Shown here one piece after another: positions 1-8,006 of a stretch of 36,391 bases of DNA. The stretch comes from an uncultured bacterium (GTDB taxonomy: Bacteria > Verrucomicrobiota > Lentisphaeria > Oligosphaerales > Oligosphaeraceae). Each line of letters starts with the position of its first letter. Position 1 is the stretch's first letter. A program made the translations under genes and the position numbers. The stretch spans positions 1-36,391 of the forward strand of contig CACYQT010000051.1 in assembly GCA_902776645.1 (NCBI GenBank), in the 5' to 3' direction. The notes under the pieces are model-generated. The model was not told where the DNA came from, searched no databases, and saw only the letters and a program-made list of their open reading frames with translations.

Positions 1-120
1 TGTACTAGCGGCCTAGCCTTCTAGCGGCCTAGCCGACTAGCCTGCTAGGCTACTAGCGGCCTAGCCTACTAGCCTGCTATCGGCCTAGCGGCCTAGCCTT
101 CTAGCGGCCTAGCCTACTAG
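1..120. repeat. CTAG octamer tandem array (NNNNCTAG x15)
   Basis: Fifteen consecutive 8-bp units, each ending in CTAG. CTAG starts at 5, 13, 21, 29 and so on every 8 bp to 117; the unit ending at 80 reads CTAT. The four variable bases are mostly CGGC, CCTT, CCTA or CCTG. Two more CTAGs at 126 and 136 are out of phase. The array may continue left of the window. No coding role is seen. The region from 140 to 196 holds short GC-rich inverted repeats but no gene. Confidence 0.9.
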
Positions 121-196
121 CATTTCTAGCATAGCCTAGATGCCATAGGCCATAAGCACCGCCTGCGGCAGTCTATAAGCTCTGCCTGCGGGGCAG

Positions 197-230
197 AAAA
201 AAAGCCCTCCGGCGTTTGCCGGAGGGCTTT
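197..230 (-). terminator. Intrinsic terminator of the first secreted-protein gene
   Basis: A perfect 13-bp stem (201-213 with 218-230) has a 4-base loop. On the minus strand it is followed by a T run (197-203 read in reverse). It lies about 60 bp after the stop of the minus-strand gene at 292. Confidence 0.9.
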
Positions 231-240
231 GAATGTCTTT

Positions 241-294
241 GGCTTTCAGCTTTTAGCTATTCATTAAGCATTAAGCAGTAAGCATTAAGCATTA
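241..294. repeat. Heptamer array ending in the stop codon (CATTAAG and AGCTTTT units)
   Basis: CATTAAG-type 7-bp units run from 262 to 294, next to AGCTTTT-type units at 245-260. Read on the minus strand the array starts with the gene's own TAA stop codon as TAATGCT. Confidence 0.8.
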
Positions 295-1182
295 CTTCTT
301 GTTGCGCTTGCGGAGGGAGCCCATGCAGAGACCACCGATCAGCAACGTCGCCAACGTGCCAGGAAGCGGCTGGCCGGAAGGAGCATCTTCAGGAACATCT
401 TCAGGTCTCACATCAACCTTGGGATCATCCAATCTCGTCTGAAGCATGAATTCCCAATGAACTGATTCCGCCGTTGAAGTCGGGAACAAGCACATGAACT
501 TCTTGTAAGTCCAGTCTTCTTTGGGTGCAATCACACCTTCTTCATTGTAATCATAAACTGTAATCTTATTCATCCCCAAATGATCAGGATCATCCTGATC
601 TTCACTACCAGTATCATAATTGCCGATATATCCTTCCTTTGAAGTCGCCATGACATCATGTTCACGTCCCCAATATCCACCATATTCCTTATGCCAATTC
701 TGATATGTTCCCTTATAATAAACACCAAACTTCTGACCTGGATCAAGTTCAAAAGCATTGTTATATTCATCAAAGCTCATATATTTCGTTTTGCCATTTT
801 CATCAAGATAGATGCCATATTCAGTAATATTCAACTTCTTAGAAGTTGAACCAGAGGTTTCTACCTGCTGCCCAACAAACTGGACTGTCACTTTTTGAAC
901 ATTGGTATTATTGGCTGCGTTATATGCATCCAATTCCGCCTGGCTCATCGTTGTAAAATACACATGTCCCATACGATTGCCATTGGTAGAACTCCAATTG
1001 CTACCATAAACCGTATATTTCAAACCTGAGGAACCTTGTTCAGAATCTGTTTTGAAATTGATATAATTCTGATTTGCACCATCAAACAATGGATACTGTT
1101 CTTTTGCGCTGCTAGTACCAGTCGCCGCCATCGCAACGCCGCAGAGGGCGAAGAGAACCAAAATCGTCATCAGTTTTTTCAT
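292..1182 (-). CDS. Secreted protein with PEP-CTERM-like tail, paralogue 1
   Basis: A 296-residue exported protein of unknown function. Residues 1-19 form a signal peptide (MKK, hydrophobic core, AMA cleavage site). The C-terminus has PLPG, a 15-residue hydrophobic segment containing Cys, then RKRNKK. This matches the layout of PEP-CTERM exosortase substrates, with Leu in place of the usual Glu of PEP. The middle is rich in Gly, Tyr, Asn and Asp and shares short motifs with its four neighbours (VYFTT, YGIYL, FGVYY, HWEFMLQT). The AAGGAG ribosome site lies 5-6 bases before the ATG. It has its own promoter and terminator. By family knowledge the tail would be cut and the protein anchored or released at the surface; no exosortase gene is in the window. 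Function unknown. Confidence 0.85.
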   Translation of the reverse strand: MKKLMTILVLFALCGVAMAATGTSSAKEQYPLFDGANQNYINFKTDSEQGSSGLKYTVYGSNWSSTNGNRMGHVYFTTMSQAELDAYNAANNTNVQKVTVQFVGQQVETSGSTSKKLNITEYGIYLDENGKTKYMSFDEYNNAFELDPGQKFGVYYKGTYQNWHKEYGGYWGREHDVMATSKEGYIGNYDTGSEDQDDPDHLGMNKITVYDYNEEGVIAPKEDWTYKKFMCLFPTSTAESVHWEFMLQTRLDDPKVDVRPEDVPEDAPSGQPLPGTLATLLIGGLCMGSLRKRNKK

Positions 1183-1267
1183 TGTTGTCTCCTTGGTCTT
1201 TTTCTTTTTATTATTACTATATTGTTTGTTTTCGTTTCAATGCACAACTTTTTCTGTGTACGCGCAT

Positions 1268-1296
1268 GTTATACCAATTTTTTGGAGGCAAGACAA
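1268..1296 (-). promoter_or_regulatory. Promoter of paralogue 1
   Basis: On the minus strand: -35 TTGTCT (1291-1296), 17-bp spacer, extended -10 TGG-TATAAC (hexamer 1268-1273), with an A/T-rich stretch upstream. The predicted start near 1261 leaves a 5' UTR of about 80 nt. The same arrangement precedes the four paralogues. The UTR hairpin seen in the others is degenerate here. Confidence 0.85.
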
Positions 1297-1411
1297 GTGG
1301 AAAATTTATTTTTTTCAATTTTTTCTTGTTTTTTTTCTATTTTTGTGTCTTTTGATATTTTGAGGCTCAAAGAGATTCTAGGATTCTAGAGTATAAACAT
1401 TGCCCGCAGGG

Positions 1412-1446
1412 CAAAAAAAAATCCCTCCAGCCGAAACTGGAGGGAT
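1412..1446 (-). terminator. Intrinsic terminator of paralogue 2
   Basis: A perfect 10-bp stem (1421-1430 with 1437-1446) has a 6-base loop and is followed by a long T run on the minus strand. Nearly the same hairpin recurs after paralogues 4 and 5. Confidence 0.9.
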
Positions 1447-1458
1447 GAGATTGTCTTT

Positions 1459-1516
1459 GCTTTAAGCTGTTGCTCTGTATTTCGCTTTCAGCTTTAGGCT
1501 TTAGGCTTTAAGCTTA
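1459..1516. repeat. AGCTTTA/AGCTTTC heptamer array ending in the stop of paralogue 2
   Basis: Variants of a 7-bp unit (GCTTTAG, GCTTTAA, GCTTTCA) fill most of the 3' UTR. In sense orientation the first unit contains the TAA stop (TAAGCTT). Confidence 0.8.
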
Positions 1517-2626
1517 CTTCTTGTTGCGCTTGCGGAGGGAGCCCGCGCAGAGACCGCCGATCAGCAGCGTCGCCAACGTGCCAGGAAGCGGCTGGCCGGT
1601 GACACCATTCACGACGGGATCATCGACAACCACAGCACCATCGCCGTCAAAGAAATCTTTTGGATTGACGGGATAATAGGGATCGTCCAACGTCGTCTGG
1701 AGCATGAACTCCCAGTGGACAATCTGGAAACTATCCTTTCCATATTCACCAGAGGAGAGGCACATGAAGTGCTTGTTCGTTTCTTGGGGAGTAGGGTTAC
1801 CCGTCGAATCATAGACAGTCAACGTATGGCTGTTGATATCGAAGTTGCCAAGCATGCCGTTTTTTGCATCCTTGGCTTCACCATAATAATATCCATAATA
1901 ATCATTCCTCTTCATTCCATCACCAGTCGAGGCGATGATATTACCATTATTATCTTTGTAATAGACACCGAAACTTGTACCCGCCTCAATACCGGCAGCT
2001 TCACCAAAGAAATTGTTGAAATCCCTGACGCTCAAATAGTCACCGACTTTTTCTCCTTTTGCAGTATCATAAAGATAGATGCCGTAATCTGAGATCTTGT
2101 CACTTGAGGTATGAGTAATATTGCCACTACCATCCTCAATTTCAGCGCCAAGGAACTGGACGGCCACAACCTTGTTGGCGGGAACATCTTCCGTAACCGT
2201 GAAATATCCCTGAGCCGTCTGACGTACAAACCCGTTCACCAGTTTTCCATTATCATAATCCTGACTGGCAGTAATTGTATAGGTCAGACCGGAATTTCCA
2301 AGCGTCCCGTTTTCTTTCACATTGAGATAATCACGAGTAGTCGTAACCTTTTGCTGGGTTATCTGTGTCTCTTGATGTTCATTATAATAATATTTATATC
2401 CTGTTAACCAGTTTCCCTTTCTTTCCACATTTTGATTTCCCGCATTCACTAATTTATTATATTCTCTTTCCGTAATTTCTTTTCTGGGGACAGTAACAGT
2501 TTTTTCAACATCTGCTATATTCATCGTCAAGTCAATCGGCTTATTCGGATCGACAGTCTGGGCATTCTGCGCCATCGCAACGCCGGACATGGCGAAGAGC
2601 ACCAAAATCGTCATCAGCTTCTTCAT
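1514..2626 (-). CDS. Secreted protein with PEP-CTERM-like tail, paralogue 2
   Basis: A 370-residue exported protein, the longest of the five paralogues. It has the signal peptide of paralogue 1 (cleavage after AMA, residue 19) and the same tail (GQPLPGTLATLLIGG, Cys, RKRNKK). The extra length is a Thr/Lys/Gln-rich segment near residues 30-95 before the shared core. Core motifs are YGIYLYD, FGVYY, a GNFD-HTLTVYD motif, KHFMCLS-GEYG and HWEFMLQT. The AGGAG site lies just before the ATG. Function unknown; surface location is inferred from the tail type. Confidence 0.85.
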   Translation of the reverse strand: MKKLMTILVLFAMSGVAMAQNAQTVDPNKPIDLTMNIADVEKTVTVPRKEITEREYNKLVNAGNQNVERKGNWLTGYKYYYNEHQETQITQQKVTTTRDYLNVKENGTLGNSGLTYTITASQDYDNGKLVNGFVRQTAQGYFTVTEDVPANKVVAVQFLGAEIEDGSGNITHTSSDKISDYGIYLYDTAKGEKVGDYLSVRDFNNFFGEAAGIEAGTSFGVYYKDNNGNIIASTGDGMKRNDYYGYYYGEAKDAKNGMLGNFDINSHTLTVYDSTGNPTPQETNKHFMCLSSGEYGKDSFQIVHWEFMLQTTLDDPYYPVNPKDFFDGDGAVVVDDPVVNGVTGQPLPGTLATLLIGGLCAGSLRKRNKK

Positions 2627-2714
2627 TGTTTTCTCCTGTTGTTCTCTGCTTCTCGTCTATTTTTAATGGTTCATTGCCTTTCAAAGTGTACACTCTTTTG
2701 AAGTGTACGCGCAT

Positions 2715-2743
2715 GTTATACCAATTTCCCGGAGGCAAGACAA
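2715..2743 (-). promoter_or_regulatory. Promoter of paralogue 2
   Basis: Minus strand: TTGTCT (2738-2743), 17-bp spacer, extended -10 TGG-TATAAC (2715-2720). An inverted repeat (AGTGTAC and its complement, about 2685-2708) sits at the expected 5' end of the transcript. Confidence 0.85.
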
Positions 2744-2905
2744 GTGGAGTAAAGCGATTTTTTCAATTTTTCTTTAAATTTTCTTGTTTTAAGTACATTC
2801 TTGTTTTAATCTTTCAATAAATTTTCTTGTTTCAAGTGTATTTTTGTTTTTCGGACTGCTTGCCCACTGTCCACGACAGACAGCTCGGCGGCTTCTGCCG
2901 AAGGC

Positions 2906-2942
2906 AAAAAAAATCCCTCCGGTCTTGATGACCGAAGGGATT
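2906..2942 (-). terminator. Intrinsic terminator of paralogue 3
   Basis: A 13-bp stem with one mismatch (2912-2924 with 2930-2942) is followed by a T run on the minus strand. Confidence 0.85.
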
Positions 2943-3052
2943 CGAATGTCTTTCGCTTTTAGCTTTTGCTCAGTATTTTGCTTTAGGCTATAGGCTTTCA
3001 GCTGTTGCTTTGTATTTCGCTTTAAGCTTTAAGCTTTAAGCTTTTAGCTACC

Positions 3053-4000
3053 TTAGTGCTTCTTGTTGCGCTTGCGGAGGGAGCCCGCGCAGAGACCACC
3101 GATCAGCAACGTCGCCAACGTGCCAGGAAGCGGCTGGCCGGTGACACCGTCCACAACAGGATCGTCAACATGCACATCGTCATTGAAGTCGTTCGGGTTG
3201 ACGGGGAAGTAGGGATTATCCAACGTCGTCTGGAGCATGAACTCCCAGTGGGTCTGGTTAAAAGAAGAATAATATCCATATTCACCAGCGGAAAGGCAGA
3301 GGAAATGCTTGTCCGTTACCTTTTCTTCTTTTTTACCAGTCTCAGGATTATAGACGGTCAGTGTATGATTATTATCATCGAAGTTACCAACAATGCCATT
3401 TTCTTCATTTTTAAAAACATCAGAATACCGCTTACTCCAATGACCACCATCACCGGTCGAAGCAATGTAATTACCATCTTTATCAACAAAATACACGCCG
3501 AAACTCGTACCGGCCTTTACACCCGCCTCTTCGCCAAAGTAATTGCTGTAATTCTGAACGCTCAAATAATCGCTTGTTCTTTCTCCTGTTTCAGGATTAT
3601 AAAGGTAGATACCGTAATCCTTAACTCTGTAATTCGGGTCGTAACCATTTGTGGGATTTCCCCACCAATCATAGGAAGCATTACCTTTTTCAACTTCAGC
3701 ACCGAGGAACTGGACAGCCAAAGTTTTGCCTTCCGGAACTGCGGTAGTCGTTGTGAAATAAACCTGACCAGTATAACGCTGATAATTCACACCGTTAGCG
3801 TCCGGCTGGCCATTGCCAAACGTTTTGCTTTTCTCAACCGTATAGGTCAAGCCCGTCGTGCCTTCACCATTCGTATAAACATAGGTTGTTTTCTGCTGTC
3901 GACCCCAATTATCCGTTTCCATCTTCAAATTGTACGGTTCGTATGCCATCGCGACACCGCACAACGCGAACACCACCAAAATCGTCATCAGTTTTTTCAT
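3053..4000 (-). CDS. Secreted protein with PEP-CTERM-like tail, paralogue 3
   Basis: A 315-residue exported protein of the same subfamily as paralogues 1 and 2. The ATG at 4000 is chosen because AAGGAG lies 7 bases upstream and the next residues form the shared signal peptide (cleavage after AMA). An upstream in-frame ATG would put non-signal residues first. The core has VYFTT, YGIYLY, FGVYF, a GNFD-HTLTVY motif and HWEFMLQT. The tail is GQPLPGTLATLLIGG, Cys, RKRNKKH, one residue longer than in the others. Function unknown; expected to be exported and processed at the C-terminus. Confidence 0.85.
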   Translation of the reverse strand: MKKLMTILVVFALCGVAMAYEPYNLKMETDNWGRQQKTTYVYTNGEGTTGLTYTVEKSKTFGNGQPDANGVNYQRYTGQVYFTTTTAVPEGKTLAVQFLGAEVEKGNASYDWWGNPTNGYDPNYRVKDYGIYLYNPETGERTSDYLSVQNYSNYFGEEAGVKAGTSFGVYFVDKDGNYIASTGDGGHWSKRYSDVFKNEENGIVGNFDDNNHTLTVYNPETGKKEEKVTDKHFLCLSAGEYGYYSSFNQTHWEFMLQTTLDNPYFPVNPNDFNDDVHVDDPVVDGVTGQPLPGTLATLLIGGLCAGSLRKRNKKH

Positions 4001-4043
4001 CGTTTTTCTCCTTAATATTTTTAATGGTTCATTGTCTTTCAAA

Positions 4044-4067
4044 GCGTACACCTTTTGAAGTGTACGC
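4044..4067 (-). promoter_or_regulatory. 5' UTR inverted repeat of paralogue 3
   Basis: A perfect 8-bp inverted repeat (GCGTACAC 4044-4051, GTGTACGC 4060-4067) has an 8-base loop and begins at or next to the predicted transcription start. It could be a 5' stabilising stem-loop or an operator. The same element occurs upstream of paralogues 2, 4 and 5 with compensated or partial pairing. Confidence 0.7.
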
Positions 4068-4071
4068 GCAT

Positions 4072-4100
4072 GTTATACCATTTTTTTGAGCTCAAGACAA
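4072..4100 (-). promoter_or_regulatory. Promoter of paralogue 3
   Basis: Minus strand: TTGTCT (4095-4100), 17-bp spacer, extended -10 TGG-TATAAC (4072-4077). Confidence 0.85.
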
Positions 4101-4260
4101 GTGGAAAATTTACTTTTTTCGATTTTTATTGAATTTTTTCTATTTTTTGTGCCGTATGGCATTTTTAGGCCTCAAAGAGATTCTAGAGATTCTATTCTAG
4201 AGGTTCTAGAGGTTCTAGAGAGATTCCAGAAAATCCTGAGCTATAAGCATTGCCCACAGG

Positions 4261-4296
4261 GCAAAAAAAATCCCTCCAGCCGAAACTGGAGGGATT
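4261..4296 (-). terminator. Intrinsic terminator of paralogue 4
   Basis: A perfect 11-bp stem (4269-4279 with 4286-4296) is followed by T residues on the minus strand. It is almost identical to the terminator of paralogue 2. Confidence 0.9.
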
Positions 4297-4362
4297 AGAT
4301 TGTCTTTGCTTTTAGCTGTTGCTCTGTATTTCGCTTTAAGCTTTAGGCTTTAGGCTTTAAGC

Positions 4363-5259
4363 TTACTTCTTGTTGCGCTTGCGGAGGGCGCCCGCGCAGA
4401 GACCGCTGATCAGCAGCGTCGCCAACGTGCCCGGAAGCGGCTGGCCGGTCGTCACAAAACCGAATTCAACGTGTTCCCATTCAAGATACGCCGCCTCTCT
4501 ATAGTAATAAGGTCCCTGGAACATGCAGAAGATGGCTTCCCTAGAGTTCATTTTCGTATCCGAATACCATGCCGCATCCGCATTCATTTGGTGATTGTTG
4601 TCCTTGGCACCGTCGAAACTGCCGAGCCAGTTCTCCGACGTCGTATATCTTGTCACCACCGTATCATCTCTGTGACCTGTGTAGTACGGGCTTGTCTCGT
4701 CATTCTTGTAGCTGGTGGCGGCATCATAGTAAACACCGAAATTCTGGCCTTCCTTAATTTCAACGTCGCCGTTGAACAAGGAAATATACGTACGATTGGT
4801 GCTAGTCGGATCGTTGTTCTCGAAAAGATAGATGCCGTAGTCTTTGATGTCCAATGTCGAGTCGACACGCAGTTCGGCGGTAGGCTTGTTATCGATGTCC
4901 ACGAACAGGGCCATGCGGAAGTTGTCATGTGCCGTGAAGGTGACATGGGCTAGATCAAACTGCGTGTTATATTGCTTTTTTGTGACATAATTGCCATTTT
5001 CATCTTTTATAAAGTTACCATCTTTATCCTTCTGGAGGCCTTCATAGGTGCGGTTGACACTTCCCGTGACCGTGTAGTCCAACAATAGATTCGATGCCTT
5101 ATAATAGGTCGTTTTGTTTTTGGGATTATACTGCACAGGTTCGAGAACGGCGAACGCATTTTCATATGTGCCGTCTTTCAGGGTATAGGTCGGGCCTGCC
5201 ACTGCAACCAGGCTGAAGCCCAGCGTCGCCACAAGCAATGTCGCAATCAGTTTTTTCAT
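4363..5259 (-). CDS. Secreted protein with PEP-CTERM-like tail, paralogue 4 (second subfamily)
   Basis: A 298-residue exported protein. Of the two close ATGs, the one at 5259 is chosen because AAGGAG is 7 bases upstream. The signal peptide differs from paralogues 1-3 (MKKLIATLL... cleavage after AVA, residue 21). The core also differs: it shares HVTFTAHDNFRMALFVDID, EAIFCMFQGPY and EWEHVEFGFVTTG with paralogue 5. The tail keeps PLPGTLATLLI, Cys and RKRNKK. YGIYL and FGVYY motifs link the two subfamilies. Function unknown. Confidence 0.85.
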   Translation of the reverse strand: MKKLIATLLVATLGFSLVAVAGPTYTLKDGTYENAFAVLEPVQYNPKNKTTYYKASNLLLDYTVTGSVNRTYEGLQKDKDGNFIKDENGNYVTKKQYNTQFDLAHVTFTAHDNFRMALFVDIDNKPTAELRVDSTLDIKDYGIYLFENNDPTSTNRTYISLFNGDVEIKEGQNFGVYYDAATSYKNDETSPYYTGHRDDTVVTRYTTSENWLGSFDGAKDNNHQMNADAAWYSDTKMNSREAIFCMFQGPYYYREAAYLEWEHVEFGFVTTGQPLPGTLATLLISGLCAGALRKRNKK

Positions 5260-5335
5260 CGTCATTCTCCTTAGTCTTTCTATATCGTCAATGTTTTTTA
5301 GCATTCAAAGCACACCTTTTGAAGTGTACGCGCAT

Positions 5336-5364
5336 GTTATACCATTTTTCTGAGCTCAAGACAA
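5336..5364 (-). promoter_or_regulatory. Promoter of paralogue 4
   Basis: Minus strand: TTGTCT (5359-5364), 17-bp spacer, extended -10 TGG-TATAAC (5336-5341). The UTR inverted repeat downstream (about 5310-5332) has lost part of one arm. Confidence 0.85.
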
Positions 5365-5442
5365 GTGAAAAATTTACTTTTTTCGATTTTTATTGATTTT
5401 CTTCTATTTTTTGTGTCTTTGGGCATCTTCTGGCCTAAAAGA

Positions 5443-5532
5443 GATTCTAGAGGTTCTAGAGATTCTAGAGATTCTAGAGATTCTAGAGATTCTAGAGATT
5501 CTAGAGATTCTAGAGATTCTAGAGGTTCTAGA
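5443..5532. repeat. GATTCTAGA nonamer array, 10 units
   Basis: Ten contiguous 9-bp units; eight are GATTCTAGA and two (second and last) are GGTTCTAGA. Shorter versions lie at 1374-1390, 4178-4228 and 13004-13030, always between genes. Confidence 0.95.
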
Positions 5533-5575
5533 GAGATTCCAGAATATCCTGAGCCATAAGCATTGCCCGCAGGGC

Positions 5576-5608
5576 AAAAAAAATCCCTCCAGCCGAAACT
5601 GGAGGGAT
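5576..5608 (-). terminator. Intrinsic terminator of paralogue 5
   Basis: A perfect 10-bp stem (5583-5592 with 5599-5608) with a 6-base loop and T run on the minus strand. Confidence 0.9.
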
Positions 5609-5643
5609 GAGATTGTGTTTGCTTTCAGCTTTCAGCTTTTAGC

Positions 5644-6525
5644 TTACTTCTTGTTGCGCTTGCGGAGGGCGCCCGCGCAGAGACCGCTGATCAGCAGCGT
5701 CGCCAACGTGCCCGGAAGCGGCTGGCCAGTCGTCACAAAACCGAACTCCACATGCTGCCATTCAAGATACGCCGGCGTACCAGCCGCATACGGTCCCTGG
5801 AACATGCAGAAGATGGCTTCTCTAGATGCCATATCCGAGTCAGAATACCACGCATTTTGTGCAAGCACGTTGTGATTACCATCTTTTGCCCAGTCATAGC
5901 TCGCAACCCAGTTCCGGGCAGTCGTATAAGTTTCTCCCTTCGTATCCGTCTTACCCATTTCATCACTCATGTCATACGTTTCATTATACTTGGGATCTGA
6001 GCGTTCTCCATAGGTTGTGTCAGCATTGTAATAAACACCGAAGTTCATGCCTTCACGGATTTCAACGTCACCATTCTTCAATGAAATATATTCGGTAATG
6101 TGGTTGGTTGACGGATCATTGTTCTCATAAAGGTAGATGCCATAATCATTCAGCTTCAATTCCGAATCGATAAACAGCTCGTTTGGAGTCTGATTTGAAT
6201 CTATATCGACGAAAAGGGCCATACGGAAGTTGTCGTGGGCCGTGAAATAGACATGCCCCAAATCAAAATTAGTCTTTCCAGTTCCATTATAAAGGGTACC
6301 ATCCGCATTTTTGAGAAAACGATTGACACTGCCTGAGACCGTATAGTCCAACTTCAGATTCGACTTCGCATAAGTGGTCGTGTTCGTACTGGGATCGTAC
6401 TGCACGGGTTCAAGAACAGAAAAACCGTTTTTATGGAGCCCGTCCTTCATGTTATAGGTCTGTGCCACGGCAACCAGGCTGAAGCCCAGCGTCGCCATAA
6501 ACAGTGTCGCAATCAGTTTTTTCAT
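5644..6525 (-). CDS. Secreted protein with PEP-CTERM-like tail, paralogue 5 (second subfamily)
   Basis: A 293-residue exported protein, closest to paralogue 4 through its whole length. The second of two close ATGs (6525) is used because AAGGAG lies 7 bases before it. The signal peptide is cleaved after AVA. Shared motifs are HVYFTAHDNFRMALFVDID, YGIYLYENNDPST, FGVYY, EAIFCMFQGPY and EFGFVTTG. The tail is GQPLPGTLATLLI, Cys, RKRNKK. Function unknown. It is the first gene of the tandem cluster in transcription direction but has its own promoter and terminator, so it is not in one operon with the rest. Confidence 0.85.
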   Translation of the reverse strand: MKKLIATLFMATLGFSLVAVAQTYNMKDGLHKNGFSVLEPVQYDPSTNTTTYAKSNLKLDYTVSGSVNRFLKNADGTLYNGTGKTNFDLGHVYFTAHDNFRMALFVDIDSNQTPNELFIDSELKLNDYGIYLYENNDPSTNHITEYISLKNGDVEIREGMNFGVYYNADTTYGERSDPKYNETYDMSDEMGKTDTKGETYTTARNWVASYDWAKDGNHNVLAQNAWYSDSDMASREAIFCMFQGPYAAGTPAYLEWQHVEFGFVTTGQPLPGTLATLLISGLCAGALRKRNKK

Positions 6526-6605
6526 CGTCATTCTCCTTAGTCTTTCACTATTGTCAATGGTTTATTTTCATTCAAAGCGTACACCTTTTAAGTGTGTACG
6601 CGCAT

Positions 6606-6634
6606 GTTATACCATTTTTTCGGAGGCAAGACAA
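6606..6634 (-). promoter_or_regulatory. Promoter of paralogue 5
   Basis: Minus strand: TTGTCT (6629-6634), 17-bp spacer, extended -10 TGG-TATAAC (6606-6611). An inverted repeat GCGTACAC/GTGTACGC flanks a 9-base loop at about 6577-6601. Confidence 0.85.
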
Positions 6635-6740
6635 CTAAAAAAATGATTTTTTTCACTTTTTTATTGATTTTTTTCTATTTTTTCGATTTCCCAGCCCTTT
6701 TCCGGCCATGATCCATCACCATCAGCCCAGCCCGCTGCAC

Positions 6741-6777
6741 AAAAAAATCCCCCCGGCTTGTTCAGCCGGAGGGATTT
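6741..6777 (-). terminator. Intrinsic terminator of the GAPDH gene
   Basis: A 14-bp stem with one mismatch (6745-6758 with 6764-6777) has a 5-base loop and a T run on the minus strand. A short AGCTTTY array (6783-6812) separates it from the stop codon. Confidence 0.85.
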
Positions 6778-6821
6778 CGAATTGCTTTCAGCTTTTAGCT
6801 TTCAGCCCCGCGAAGCGGTTC

Positions 6822-7901
<1,080 letters not shown>

Positions 7902-7922
7902 TTATAAAAAAAGAATCTATAT

Positions 7923-7950
7923 ACTATAATACAAGATTTTCATTTTTCAA
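7923..7950 (-). promoter_or_regulatory. Predicted promoter of gap
   Basis: Minus strand: TTGAAA (7945-7950), 16-bp spacer, TATAGT (7923-7928). A small GC hairpin (about 7878-7895) lies in the 5' UTR. Confidence 0.5.
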
Positions 7951-8006
7951 TGAAATACGTGTTGCGGCTTTCCGCCGGTCCCGCAGGAGCGGGCCCCTCC
8001 CGACCA

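Larger units (their letters stand above)
1183..1513. other. Intergenic unit between paralogues 1 and 2
   Basis: No gene is seen in these 331 bp. From right to left (minus-strand sense after paralogue 2) it holds a heptamer array next to the stop codon, the paralogue 2 terminator, a short inverted repeat TGCCC-GCA-GGGCA at 1401-1412, two ATTCTAG units (1374-1390), an A/T-rich stretch and the promoter and 5' UTR of paralogue 1. Confidence 0.8.
2627..3052. other. Intergenic unit between paralogues 2 and 3
   Basis: No gene is seen in 426 bp. It holds the promoter and UTR of paralogue 2, an A/T-rich stretch with several TTCTTGTTT copies (2770-2850), GC-rich inverted repeats at 2860-2905, the terminator of paralogue 3 and a long heptamer array of AGCTTTA type (2949-3052). 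Confidence 0.8.
4001..4362. other. Intergenic unit between paralogues 3 and 4
   Basis: No gene is seen in 362 bp. It has the same layout as the other units: UTR and promoter of paralogue 3, A/T-rich stretch, an irregular TTCTAGAG array (about 4178-4228), terminator of paralogue 4 and heptamer array at the stop (4308-4365). Confidence 0.8.
5260..5643. other. Intergenic unit between paralogues 4 and 5
   Basis: No gene is seen in 384 bp. It holds the UTR and promoter of paralogue 4, the regular GATTCTAGA array, the TGCCC-GCA-GGGCA inverted repeat, the terminator of paralogue 5 and a short heptamer array touching the stop codon (5617-5646). Confidence 0.8.

Noticed and set aside
2541..2714. Upstream ORF starting MRVHFKR before paralogue 2
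   Set aside because: Its ATG follows the -10 hexamer directly, so it lies upstream of the expected transcript start, and the reading frame is not kept in the other paralogues.
5443..5532. CRISPR array
   Set aside because: Units are 9 bp and contiguous with no spacers, and no cas genes are present. The same holds for the 8-bp and 7-bp arrays.
5365..5559. Possible repeat protein with DSR units
   Set aside because: It is only the translation of the GATTCTAGA array between a promoter and a terminator, with no start signal.
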